Assembly (NCBI GenBank): GCA_035556555.1
Contig: DATMES010000027.1
Location: 1-64,000, forward strand
Direction: 5' to 3'
Source: Frankiaceae bacterium
GTDB taxonomy: Bacteria > Actinomycetota > Actinomycetes > BP-191
DNA: 64,000 bases
The notes under the pieces were generated by a model. The model saw nothing but the letters and a program-made list of their open reading frames with translations. It was not told the DNA's origin and searched no databases. The translations under genes were made by a program, and so were the position numbers. This document shows positions 57,127 to 63,923 of the stretch, one piece after another (the first letter of the stretch is position 1; every line of letters begins with the position of its first letter).

Positions 57127-57902
57127 CCCACGCCGCGTGGGACGAGCTCGCCGCCGGCTACGCCGTCAACGCCCTCGAGCCCGACGAGGAGGAGACGTTC
57201 ACCGCGCACCTCCGCGGCTGCGACCGCTGCCAGGAGACGCTGGAGTCGCTGAGCGAGGTGACGGCGCACCTGGCGTACGCCGCCGAGCCCGCCGAGCCCC
57301 CGGCCGACCTCGGCCGCCGCATCCTCGACGCCGCCGCGGCGGAGCGCCCCGCGTCGTTCGGCAGGACCCCGCCCGTGACGCCGCTGCCCCCGAAGGTGCG
57401 CAGGCCCGGGCGGGTGTGGCAGCCGACGTTCCACGTCGCGACGCTCGCCGCGGCCGCCGCGATCCTCGCCGTCCTCGGCATGGGCGTGTGGAACCTCTCG
57501 CTCCGCGGCGACGGCGACGCGCGCCAGGCGGCGCTGCAACGCCGCGACGCCGCGCTCCAGTGCCTCACCGCGCCCGAGTCGCAGAAGTTCCAGCTGACGT
57601 CGGCGGGCGGACAGCGGGCCAAGACGTGCCTGGCCGGCGGCAGCGCGTACCTCGTCGTCGACCGCCTCGACCGCAACGACCCCGCCTCGTCCGTCTACGT
57701 CCTGTGGTGGATGGACGCGCAGGACAAGCCGCACGCGATCGAGCGCTTCGACGTCGAGTCGTCCGGCACCGGCGTCTACGCCCTGCCGCTCAACGTCTCC
57801 CCGGCCGAGGTCCGCGCCATGGCGATCTCGCTCGAGCCGGGCCGCGGCCTGCCCGCCGTCCCGACACGGCCCATTGCCTCCGGAACGGCCACATCCGCCT
57901 AA
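57123..57902 (+). CDS. RskA-type membrane anti-sigma factor
   Basis: A 259-residue anti-sigma factor. The cytoplasmic N-terminal domain contains the zinc-binding HLRGCDRCQETL (HxxxCxxC). A single membrane helix at about residues 102-126 (ATLAAAAAILAVLGMGVWNL) separates it from an extracellular RskA-like C-terminal domain. That domain has Cys in LQCLTAPES and AKTCLAGGS, then YVLWWMDAQDKPHAIERFDV, VYALPLNVSP and the closing AMAISLEPGRGLP. Signals cleave such proteins to release the bound sigma factor. It is translationally coupled to the ECF sigma gene and followed after 13 bases by a degenerate kinase. Confidence 0.9.
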   Translation: MTHAAWDELAAGYAVNALEPDEEETFTAHLRGCDRCQETLESLSEVTAHLAYAAEPAEPPADLGRRILDAAAAERPASFGRTPPVTPLPPKVRRPGRVWQPTFHVATLAAAAAILAVLGMGVWNLSLRGDGDARQAALQRRDAALQCLTAPESQKFQLTSAGGQRAKTCLAGGSAYLVVDRLDRNDPASSVYVLWWMDAQDKPHAIERFDVESSGTGVYALPLNVSPAEVRAMAISLEPGRGLPAVPTRPIASGTATSA

Positions 57903-57915
57903 CCTCCGTGGGACC

Positions 57916-58602
57916 ATGCGCGGCATGGACGAGCCCGCCGCGACGACCGCCGCCGCCGACCCGTACGCCGGCCTGCTCAAGGAGCTGCGCGGCCCGGTCG
58001 CGTCGATCCAGAGCTACGTACGCACCCTCATCGCCCGCGACGACGACCTCTCGCCGTCCGCGCGGTCGACGATCCACCAGGTGATCCTCCAGCAGGCGCA
58101 GCGGCTGGACGGGTTCGTCGACGACGTCGTGCTGTACGTACGCCTGCTCGCCGGCGGCGTCTCCACCGAGTCCGAGGGGCTGATGCTCGCCTCCGTCGTC
58201 GAGGAGGTACGCCACCAGCTCGGCGAGGCCGACCGCGTCGTCGTCACGGGCAACGACGCCGTGCTGCACACCGACCGCGCCGCCCTCGCCGCGGCGTTGC
58301 GGCGGCTCATGCGCAACGCCCTCGTGTACGGCCCCCGCCAGGGCTCCGTCACGGTCGACATCGGCGTGTCCGGAGGCTGGGCGGAGGTCGCGGTCAGCGA
58401 CAAGGGTCTCGGCATCCCTGAGGCGCGGCAGGGGGAGGCGCTGCAGCCGTTCACCCGCGCGCTGCACCCCGACGAGCGGCGCAAGGACGGCGTCGGGCTC
58501 GGCCTGTCGGTCGCGCGGGAGCTGGTGAAGCTGCTCGGCGGCGAGGTCGTCCTGCGCGACAACGACCCCGGCCTCACCGCGCTGATCAGGCTGCCTACCT
58601 GA
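57916..58602 (+). CDS. Histidine-kinase-like ATPase lacking the phosphoacceptor His
   Basis: A 228-residue soluble protein from ATG 57916. Residues 18-75 form a HisKA-like dimerisation hairpin, but the H-box reads LLKELRGPVASIQSY, with Lys where the phosphorylated His should be. The HATPase_c domain is intact: N-box LRRLMRNALVYGP, VSDKGLGIP, and the lid region DGVGLGLSVARELVKLLGG. It could bind ATP but not autophosphorylate on the canonical site. It has no membrane segment. It sits 13 bases after the anti-sigma gene, so it may act as a partner-switch or scaffold in that pathway, which is inference. Confidence 0.78.
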   Translation: MRGMDEPAATTAAADPYAGLLKELRGPVASIQSYVRTLIARDDDLSPSARSTIHQVILQQAQRLDGFVDDVVLYVRLLAGGVSTESEGLMLASVVEEVRHQLGEADRVVVTGNDAVLHTDRAALAAALRRLMRNALVYGPRQGSVTVDIGVSGGWAEVAVSDKGLGIPEARQGEALQPFTRALHPDERRKDGVGLGLSVARELVKLLGGEVVLRDNDPGLTALIRLPT

Positions 58603-58622
58603 GGTAGCATCCCCCCGTTCCC

Positions 58623-58697
58623 GGGCGTATAGCTCAGCGGGAGAGCGCTTCGTTCACACCGAAGAGGTCCCTGGTTCGAAACCAGGTACGCCCACCA
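58623..58697 (+). tRNA. tRNA-Val (CAC)
   Basis: The segment folds with acceptor GGGCGTA/TACGCCC and D-arm TAGCTCAGCGGGA. The anticodon stem CTTCG/CGAAG has loop TTCACAC (anticodon CAC), and the T-arm is CTGGTTCGAAACCAG. Unlike the other three tRNAs here, CCA is encoded (58695-58697). Confidence 0.95.
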
Positions 58698-58861
58698 CGT
58701 TCCGGCGTCGTCTCGGATGTGGGACACGACCCGGCCTTCACCTCGGGGCGTACGCTGTCGATAGCACGAACGAACCCTTGAGGGACGCTTGGTGTGGGCT
58801 GCGCTCCTGCGGCCCCTGTACCAGCTGACCGCCTCCTCTTGCCGTAGATCAGAGGAGCGTC

Positions 58862-59830
58862 ATGTCCCCGTTCGCGCCCCCGGCCCTCGCGGCCCTCGTG
58901 CTCGTCCTCGCCGCGACCCCGGCCGCCGCGGGCGACCCCGTCGGCCTCGGCACCGCGAAGGCGTTCGCCGTCCTCGCGGGCTCCGGCATCACCAACACCG
59001 GCGCGACGACGATCACCGGCGACGTGGGGACGTTCCCCACGACGGCGCAGACGGGCTTCTCGTCCGTGACGCTCGTCGGCACCAACCACCGCGGCGACGC
59101 CGTCACACAGGGCGCCAAGGACGACCTCGTCACCGCGTACGACGACGCGGCCGGCCGCACGCCCGCGACGCCGCACGTGGTCGAGCTGGGCGGCAAGACG
59201 CTGCTCGCGGGCGTCTACACGAACGAGGCGTTCGGCCTGACCGGCACGCTCACGCTCGACGCGCAGGGCGTCGCCGACGCGCAGTTCGTGTTCCAGATGG
59301 GGTCGACGCTCATCACCGAGGTCGACAGCCGCGTCCTCCTGATCAACGGCGCCAGCCCCTGCCGCGTGGTGTGGCAGGTCGGCAGCTCGGCGACGTTCAA
59401 GACGGGGACGCGCTTCGCCGGCGACGTGCTCGCGTACACCTCGGTCAGCGCGCAGACGGGGGCGACGTTCGCGGGGCGGCTGCTGGCCCGCAACGGCGCC
59501 GTGACGCTGCAGCGCAACACGATCACCAACGCCGCCTGCCACACGCCCGCGGCGACCGCCTCGCCGACCCCGACGCCGAGCGCGGCCCCGACGGCGTCCG
59601 TGCCGCGCTCACCCGCGCCGGTACGCCCCGCCGCCCTTACGCCCGCCGCCGCGGTCCCCGGACAGACCGGCGGCGGGCCCCGCACCGGCGCACCCCCCTC
59701 CCTTCCTGACACCGGCGGCACACCTCTGGCGGTCACCGGGCTCGGCCTGCTCGCGACCGGCTCGCTGCTCGTCGCGGCAGCCAGGCCGAGGGGCAGGCAC
59801 CGCAGGGCACGCTTCGCGCGCCTCGCGTAG
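58862..59830 (+). CDS. Sortase-anchored DUF3494 (ice-binding-like) surface protein
   Basis: A 322-residue exported protein. The signal peptide is residues 1-24 (AAA site). The DUF3494 domain (about 25-215) shows FAVLAGSGITNTGATTITGDVG, the QAKDDLxTAYDDAAGR-type helix, GGKTLLAGVYTNEAFGLTGTLTLD, FVFQMGSTL, VWQVGSSATF and a final AxNGAVTLQRNTI. DUF3494 proteins are ice-binding or adhesive beta-helices. A Thr/Pro-rich stalk (220-280) leads to sortase signal LPDTGG, a hydrophobic stretch and a long Arg-rich tail. The domain arrangement resembles surface adhesins rather than freely secreted ice-binding proteins. GAGGAG precedes the ATG. Confidence 0.85.
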   Translation: MSPFAPPALAALVLVLAATPAAAGDPVGLGTAKAFAVLAGSGITNTGATTITGDVGTFPTTAQTGFSSVTLVGTNHRGDAVTQGAKDDLVTAYDDAAGRTPATPHVVELGGKTLLAGVYTNEAFGLTGTLTLDAQGVADAQFVFQMGSTLITEVDSRVLLINGASPCRVVWQVGSSATFKTGTRFAGDVLAYTSVSAQTGATFAGRLLARNGAVTLQRNTITNAACHTPAATASPTPTPSAAPTASVPRSPAPVRPAALTPAAAVPGQTGGGPRTGAPPSLPDTGGTPLAVTGLGLLATGSLLVAAARPRGRHRRARFARLA

Positions 59831-59870
59831 CCGGACGGAGGGCAGGGAGCAGCCCCGGCGCGTCGAAGGG

Positions 59871-59890
59871 TGTGATCGCTCACCCCCTCG
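59871..59890 (+). promoter_or_regulatory. 20-nt promoter-like motif shared with 61303-61322
   Basis: TGTGATCGCTCACCCCCTCG here and the same sequence with two G-to-A changes at 61303-61322 form the consensus TGTRATCRCTCACCCCCTCG. The copies lie 17 and 47 bases upstream of the starts at 59908 and 61370. A shared promoter or operator is likely. Confidence 0.45.
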
Positions 59891-59907
59891 ACCTCAGGAG
59901 CAGACGT

Positions 59908-60180
59908 ATGAACGCCCGCCGCCTCGCCGCCGCAGCCGTCACCGCCGCCGCGCTCGCGATCCCGGCCGCCCCTGCCGCGGCCACCTGCTACATCGGCTCG
60001 ATCGACATCTGCAACAAGCCGACGGACCCGTACACGGACCCGGTGTTCGAGATCGTGCGCGACGTGCAGCGCGACCCCGCCCTCGACCCGGTGTGGCCGG
60101 TCGTGGCGGACGCGAGCCGTACGGTCAGCGAGGTGTACGGCGACGTGCTGTGCGCCGCCGACCTCAGCACGTACTGCTGA
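59908..60180 (+). CDS. Small secreted protein with four cysteines
   Basis: A 90-residue exported protein. Residues 1-28 are a signal peptide (APAAA, cleavage before TCYIG). The mature domain has Cys pairs near both ends (TCYIGSIDICN and VLCAADLSTYC). A helical Asp/Val-rich middle (FEIVRDVQRDPALDPVW) lies between. I recognise no family. The ATG at 59908 follows CAGGAG. The adjacent converging gene at 60192-60359 encodes another small exported protein. Confidence 0.66.
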   Translation: MNARRLAAAAVTAAALAIPAAPAAATCYIGSIDICNKPTDPYTDPVFEIVRDVQRDPALDPVWPVVADASRTVSEVYGDVLCAADLSTYC

Positions 60181-60191
60181 GGGACGCCTGC

Positions 60192-60359
60192 TCAGCCCCC
60201 GACGGGCTTGCAGACGCGGAGTTCGGACGGCTCGCGTTCGGGAAGAAGCACTTCGACGTACTGGCAGTCACGGACTCCTACACGGACACTGTTCGCGTAA
60301 GCCCCGCCCACGGGCATAGCAGCAGCGACGAGCACGACGGAAGCGATAAGGCGGCGCAC
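60192..60359 (-). CDS. Small secreted peptide
   Basis: A 55-residue precursor from GTG 60359, which has GGAGG five bases upstream. The signal peptide spans residues 1-23 (VRRLIASVVLVAAAMPVGGAYA). The mature peptide of about 32 residues has two cysteines (VRDCQYVEV and LRVCKPVGG), allowing one disulphide. Function unknown. The start codon directly abuts the ATG of the divergent sigma-like gene at 60360, so each gene's promoter must lie in the other's coding region, or one of the two starts is wrong. Confidence 0.55.
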   Translation of the reverse strand: MRRLIASVVLVAAAMPVGGAYANSVRVGVRDCQYVEVLLPEREPSELRVCKPVGG

Positions 60360-61307
60360 ATGGACCTCCAGGGGGACGCGGGGGCAACCCAACGCTCACG
60401 CACGGGCGACGCCCTGATTACGCCGCCCTTCGAGGCGGTGTGGCCGGACGTCGAACGCCGCCTGCGCGCGCTGCTCTTCCGGCGCGGGCTGGACCAGGCG
60501 TCGGCCGAGGACGTGGTGCAGGAGGTGGCGCTGCGGGCGCTGGCCGGGCGGGTGACGTACACGTCCGCCAAGGACCTGCTCCGCTGGGCCGGCCCGGTGG
60601 CGTGCAACCTGCACATCGACCTGCTCCGCCAGCGTGCCCGGCTCCAGGACGGCGGCGTCGGCACCGACCACCCGGCCTCGAACGACGTCGCCGGCGAGGT
60701 CGCGGACAGGATGGAGCTGCAGCGGGCGTTCCGCGGGCTGGCGGCGCTGCGGCCCGCCGACCGCGAGGCGATCATGGAGGCGGTGACCGCGGAGCCGGTG
60801 CCCGCGCGCAACCGCAAGGAGGCCGTACGCCTCGCCGTACGCCGCCACCGCGCCCGCAGCAGGCTGGCGCTGGTCATGGAGCAGCTCGCGGCGTGGACGT
60901 TCGGGGCGGCGTGGCTGCGCCGCTCCTCGCGCGCCGCGACGGTCGCGATCGCCGCGGTGCCGATCGCGGCGCTGCCGCTGGTGCTCTCGCTCCAGCCGCC
61001 GCGGGAGCCGGCCGGCACCCCCGTCAGGACGCCGGTGACGGAGTCCGCGCAGGTCAGGACGGTCAACAACGCCCGCGTGGCGCCCGCGGAGCCCGCCACG
61101 ACAGGGACGACGGGCCGTGCGCCGGCCCGCCGAGCGCCCGCGCGGGAGGTCGCGGGCCCGCGCGCGACGATCACGCCCACGCCGGCCACGATCGAGGTCA
61201 TGCCGGCGGAGGACACCGGGGTCAAGGCCGGGGGAGACGACCGCAGGCCGGACGACAAGACGGTCTGCGCGCGCAACCTGCCCTACCTCCCGGACGTCTG
61301 CGTGTAA
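60360..61307 (+). CDS. Sigma-70-like protein fused to a membrane anchor and extracellular tail
   Basis: A 315-residue protein. Residues 25-75 resemble ECF region 2 (FEAVWPDVERRLRALLFRRGLDQASAEDVVQEVALRALAG, with NLHIDLLRQRARL as 2.4). Residues 115-165 resemble region 4 (FRGLAALRPADREAIMEAV and RNRKEAVRLAVRRHRARSRL), although the helix-turn-helix is short. A membrane helix lies at about 193-212 (TVAIAAVPIAALPLVLSL). A Thr/Pro/Arg-rich extracellular tail follows, ending in a Cys pair (VCARNLPYLPDVC). A sigma-like domain tethered to the membrane with an outside tail is unusual. It could be activated by proteolysis or act as its own anti-sigma. The ATG at 60360 has no Shine-Dalgarno; the only later in-frame candidate, GTG 60438, would cut region 2. 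Confidence 0.68.
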   Translation: MDLQGDAGATQRSRTGDALITPPFEAVWPDVERRLRALLFRRGLDQASAEDVVQEVALRALAGRVTYTSAKDLLRWAGPVACNLHIDLLRQRARLQDGGVGTDHPASNDVAGEVADRMELQRAFRGLAALRPADREAIMEAVTAEPVPARNRKEAVRLAVRRHRARSRLALVMEQLAAWTFGAAWLRRSSRAATVAIAAVPIAALPLVLSLQPPREPAGTPVRTPVTESAQVRTVNNARVAPAEPATTGTTGRAPARRAPAREVAGPRATITPTPATIEVMPAEDTGVKAGGDDRRPDDKTVCARNLPYLPDVCV

Positions 61308-61369
61308 TCACTCACCCCCTCGTACGTGTAGTAGCCGTGCTCGGTTGCGCCCCGGGAACGGAGCAGGCG

Positions 61370-61648
61370 GTGACGGTACGGCTGTCGGTTGTGGATCTCG
61401 TGCGCCGCATCGCGGTGGTCAGGGTCTGTGACGACGGCCGTGACGCGTTCCCGCACGTCCTGAGAGGGACGCTCGCCGCCATGCTCGCCGAGCCTACGTG
61501 GCACGTCGTCGTCGCCGAAGAACGCCACGGGCCGCCCCGCGAAGCCGTCTGCGAGGTGCTCGACCAGGCCACGAAGTGGGCCGCCGAACGCGGCTGCCGG
61601 CTCTCCGTCGCACCGCTGCGCGACGCGCGGGGTCTAACCTCCTGGTAA
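61370..61648 (+). CDS. Small hypothetical protein, possibly STAS-like
   Basis: A 92-residue protein from GTG 61370, preceded by GGAGCAGG. It shows alternating strand and helix: VTVRLSVVDLVRRIAVVRV, AFPHVLRGTLAAMLAEPTWHVVVAEE, VLDQATKWAAERGCRLSVAPL. The order is like that of STAS or anti-sigma-antagonist folds but without the DSTGL serine motif. The assignment is weak. The shared 20-nt motif TGTRATCRCTCACCCCCTCG lies 47 bases upstream. It follows the sigma-like gene on the same strand by 62 bases. Confidence 0.45.
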   Translation: MTVRLSVVDLVRRIAVVRVCDDGRDAFPHVLRGTLAAMLAEPTWHVVVAEERHGPPREAVCEVLDQATKWAAERGCRLSVAPLRDARGLTSW

Positions 61649-61717
61649 GGATGACCTTCGGCTCTGTCACAAAGGGTGTCCTTGAGAGCACACTGCGCTG
61701 TGTCGAGAGGAGCCGCG

Positions 61718-62215
61718 GTGCCCCTGCAGGTGTTGTCCGGCGTCGCCCAGGTCGTCGCGTCGCTCCCAGGTCCCGGCCGCCTCGAGCTCTACGCCGTCAA
61801 GCTCGCCGGCAGCGAGGCGCCCGCCCTGGTCGTCGAGGGGTACGACGCCACGACGATGGTCGCGGGCGGCACCGTCGCCGTCTGGGAGCTCAACCAGGCC
61901 ATCGCCGCGCTGCTCTCCAGCTCGGTCCAGGCGCGCCGGCTGGCGCTGCGTGACGACGGCCGGGCGCACGGCGGGCACCTCGACGTCGTCGCCGACGGCG
62001 GGCACGTGGACGTCGTCGTGTCGGGCAACGGCGGGCGGGTGTCGTTCGAGACGACGGCGGAGGCGTTCGTGCACGACCTCAACGCGCTCGTGCACCACTA
62101 CCTCACGCTGAGCAGGGCCGCGCCGGGCGTGCGGACGATCGTCCTGCCGGACACCGAGGCCGCGGCGCGTCAGCCGATCGCGCGCGCCGCGTTGACCCGC
62201 CCCGCGCCGAAGTAG
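61718..62215 (+). CDS. Hypothetical protein
   Basis: A 165-residue soluble protein from GTG 61718, with AGAGGAG at good spacing. It begins VPLQVLSGVAQVVASLPGPG and continues with beta-rich segments (RLELYAVKL, ALVVEGYDATTMVAGGTVAVWELNQAI). A helix with FVHDLNALVHHYLTLSRAA closes the domain. I recognise no family. The last 46 bases overlap the 3' end of the converging subtilase gene (62170-63375), an unusually deep overlap for converging genes. Confidence 0.6.
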   Translation: MPLQVLSGVAQVVASLPGPGRLELYAVKLAGSEAPALVVEGYDATTMVAGGTVAVWELNQAIAALLSSSVQARRLALRDDGRAHGGHLDVVADGGHVDVVVSGNGGRVSFETTAEAFVHDLNALVHHYLTLSRAAPGVRTIVLPDTEAAARQPIARAALTRPAPK

Positions 62216-63375
62216 TCGTCCTTCCCGCGCGTGCCGCGGTCGTCGGACGTCTTGACGATCCGGTCCATCACCTGGTCCGGCGTCCACGTGGGGTTGCGCG
62301 ACATGAGCAGCGCGGCCAGCCCGGCGACGTACGGCGCCGCCATCGACGTGCCGCTCATCGCGACGTACGTGTGCCTGCCGGTCATGGCCTGGTATCCGGT
62401 CGAGAGGATCCCGACGCCGGGGGCGCTGACGTCGACGTACGGGTGGTGCGTCGAGAACTTCGCGATCTTGTCGGCCGGGTCGGTGGCGCCGACGGTGAGG
62501 ACGCCGTCGCAGTTGGCGGGCGTCGTGACCGGGTTGCCGTCCTTGGCGCTGCCGGAGTTGCCGGCGGAGACGACAGGCAGCGAGCCCGCGTCGCGCGCGT
62601 AGTCGATCGCCGCCTGCGTGACGAGCCCGCACCGGGTGCCGGTCGAGCCGAGGCTCATGTTCAGGACCCGCGCGCCGGCGTCGGCGGCGCCGACCATGCC
62701 GAGTGCGATGTCGCAGTCGCTTCCCTCGCCGTTGGCGGCGAGCACCTTCACCGCGAGGACCTTGGCGCCCCACGACATGCCGGCGACGCCGACACGGTTG
62801 TTGGTCTTCGCCGCGACGATGCCGGCGACGTGGGTGCCGTGGCCGTGGTCGTCGGACGGGTCGGGGTCGTTCGCCACGATGTCGTCACCGGCAATGACGC
62901 GGCCGGCGAGGTCGGGGTGCTTGAGGTCGACACCGGTGTCGAGCACGGCGACGGTGACCGGGGTCTTGCCGCCGGTCTCCTTGTTCCACGCCTTCATCGC
63001 GCCGATCTTGAACAGGCCCCACTGGTAGCGCCAGAACGTGTCGTTCGGGTTCCTGTGGACACTGAACACGCGCTCGGCCTCGGCGTAGCGCACGCCCGGG
63101 GCGCGGCGGACGACGGGCAGCGCCGCGTCCCTCGCCACCCTGCTCGGGAACGCCACCTGCAGCACGTCCAGCCGCTCGATGCCGCCGACGACCCGCCCGC
63201 CCGCGGCGCGCACGGCCCGGAGGGCGGCGGGGGAGGCGTCGTACGCCACCATGGCCCGCGTGTCGACGGGCGCCGCGGCGACGTTGCAGACGCTGGGGAG
63301 CAGGGCGGTCGCGGGCGCGGCGACGACGCCGCCGGCGATCAGCGACGCGGCGACCAGCACGATCCTCGCCCGCAC
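62170..63375 (-). CDS. Secreted S8 subtilisin-like protease with propeptide
   Basis: A 401-residue exported subtilase from GTG 63375 (GGGAG upstream). The signal peptide is residues 1-23. An inhibitor-I9-like propeptide follows (about 40-105, VDTRAMVAYDAS, VAFPSRVARDAALPVVRRAPGVRYAEAE). The catalytic domain has Asp in VAVLDTGVDLKHPDL, His in DDHGHGTHVAG and Ser in SGTSMAAPYVAG; the oxyanion Asn is in VVSAGNSG. It is a canonical subtilisin, unlike the propeptide-less subtilases elsewhere in the window. The C-terminus overlaps the converging hypothetical gene by 46 bases. Confidence 0.9.
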   Translation of the reverse strand: MRARIVLVAASLIAGGVVAAPATALLPSVCNVAAAPVDTRAMVAYDASPAALRAVRAAGGRVVGGIERLDVLQVAFPSRVARDAALPVVRRAPGVRYAEAERVFSVHRNPNDTFWRYQWGLFKIGAMKAWNKETGGKTPVTVAVLDTGVDLKHPDLAGRVIAGDDIVANDPDPSDDHGHGTHVAGIVAAKTNNRVGVAGMSWGAKVLAVKVLAANGEGSDCDIALGMVGAADAGARVLNMSLGSTGTRCGLVTQAAIDYARDAGSLPVVSAGNSGSAKDGNPVTTPANCDGVLTVGATDPADKIAKFSTHHPYVDVSAPGVGILSTGYQAMTGRHTYVAMSGTSMAAPYVAGLAALLMSRNPTWTPDQVMDRIVKTSDDRGTRGKDDYFGAGRVNAARAIG

Positions 63376-63493
63376 GGTGCGCTCCCTCTCTCGGCGTCCC
63401 GGCTGTGAGTCGCGGGACCGGCCGGGGTTCACTTCTCCGCGCGCGGCCTCGCCCCTGCCCCGGCGGCGCTGCGGGCCTGGCGCCCCGCCTTTC

Positions 63494-63547
63494 GTGACCT
63501 TGGCAACGTCTGTGCTGTCCGGGCAGCAGAAACGTCACCAAGATCAC
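63494..63547. repeat. 54-nt palindromic repeat A, copy 3
   Basis: The left arm GTGACCTTGGCAACGT (63494-63509) and right arm ACGTCACCAAGATCAC (63532-63547) surround a 22-base loop containing GTGCTGTCCGGGC. The layout is as in copies 1 and 2 near 9.3 kb. The arms carry two or three mismatches, so this copy is more decayed. It lies between the leftward STAS and subtilase genes. Confidence 0.75.
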
Positions 63548-63577
63548 GACAAGCGCGCCGCGCGCGGCGGCGCATCC

Positions 63578-63913
63578 CTACAGGGAGGCCACCGCGTCGT
63601 CGAGGGTGTCGTACACGTCGATGACGCTGTCGACCTGGACGAGCCGCAGGGCGTTGCGGACGATCCGCTGCGGGCGGGCGATGACGAGGCGCCGGTCCGT
63701 GGCCGCCGCGCGGTTGTACGCCGCCACGAGCACGCCCAGGCCCGTCGAGTCCATGAACTCCACGCCCGCGAGGTCGACCACGACGGCGGGGTGGCGTTCG
63801 ACGGCCCCCGCGAGGCACGTACGCAGCTCCGGTGCGCTCGCGAGGTCGACGTCGCCGGTCAGGGCGAGGACGACCCAGGCGGTCCCCGGCCGGTCCTCGA
63901 TCGCGAACGCCAT
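63578..63913 (-). CDS. STAS-domain anti-sigma factor antagonist
   Basis: A 111-residue STAS protein of the SpoIIAA/RsbV type. AFAIEDRPGTAWVVLALTGDVDLASAPEL opens the domain. VVDLAGVEFMDSTGLGVLVAAYNRA contains the phosphorylatable Ser in the DSTGLG motif. VIARPQRIVRNALRLVQVDSVIDVY closes it. Such proteins bind and neutralise RsbW-type anti-sigma kinases when unphosphorylated. The ATG at 63913 is favoured over a longer frame. A stop codon of another leftward gene lies only ten bases upstream (63924), so it is probably the second gene of an operon. Confidence 0.88.
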   Translation of the reverse strand: MAFAIEDRPGTAWVVLALTGDVDLASAPELRTCLAGAVERHPAVVVDLAGVEFMDSTGLGVLVAAYNRAAATDRRLVIARPQRIVRNALRLVQVDSVIDVYDTLDDAVASL

Positions 63914-63923
63914 GCCGCGCCCG

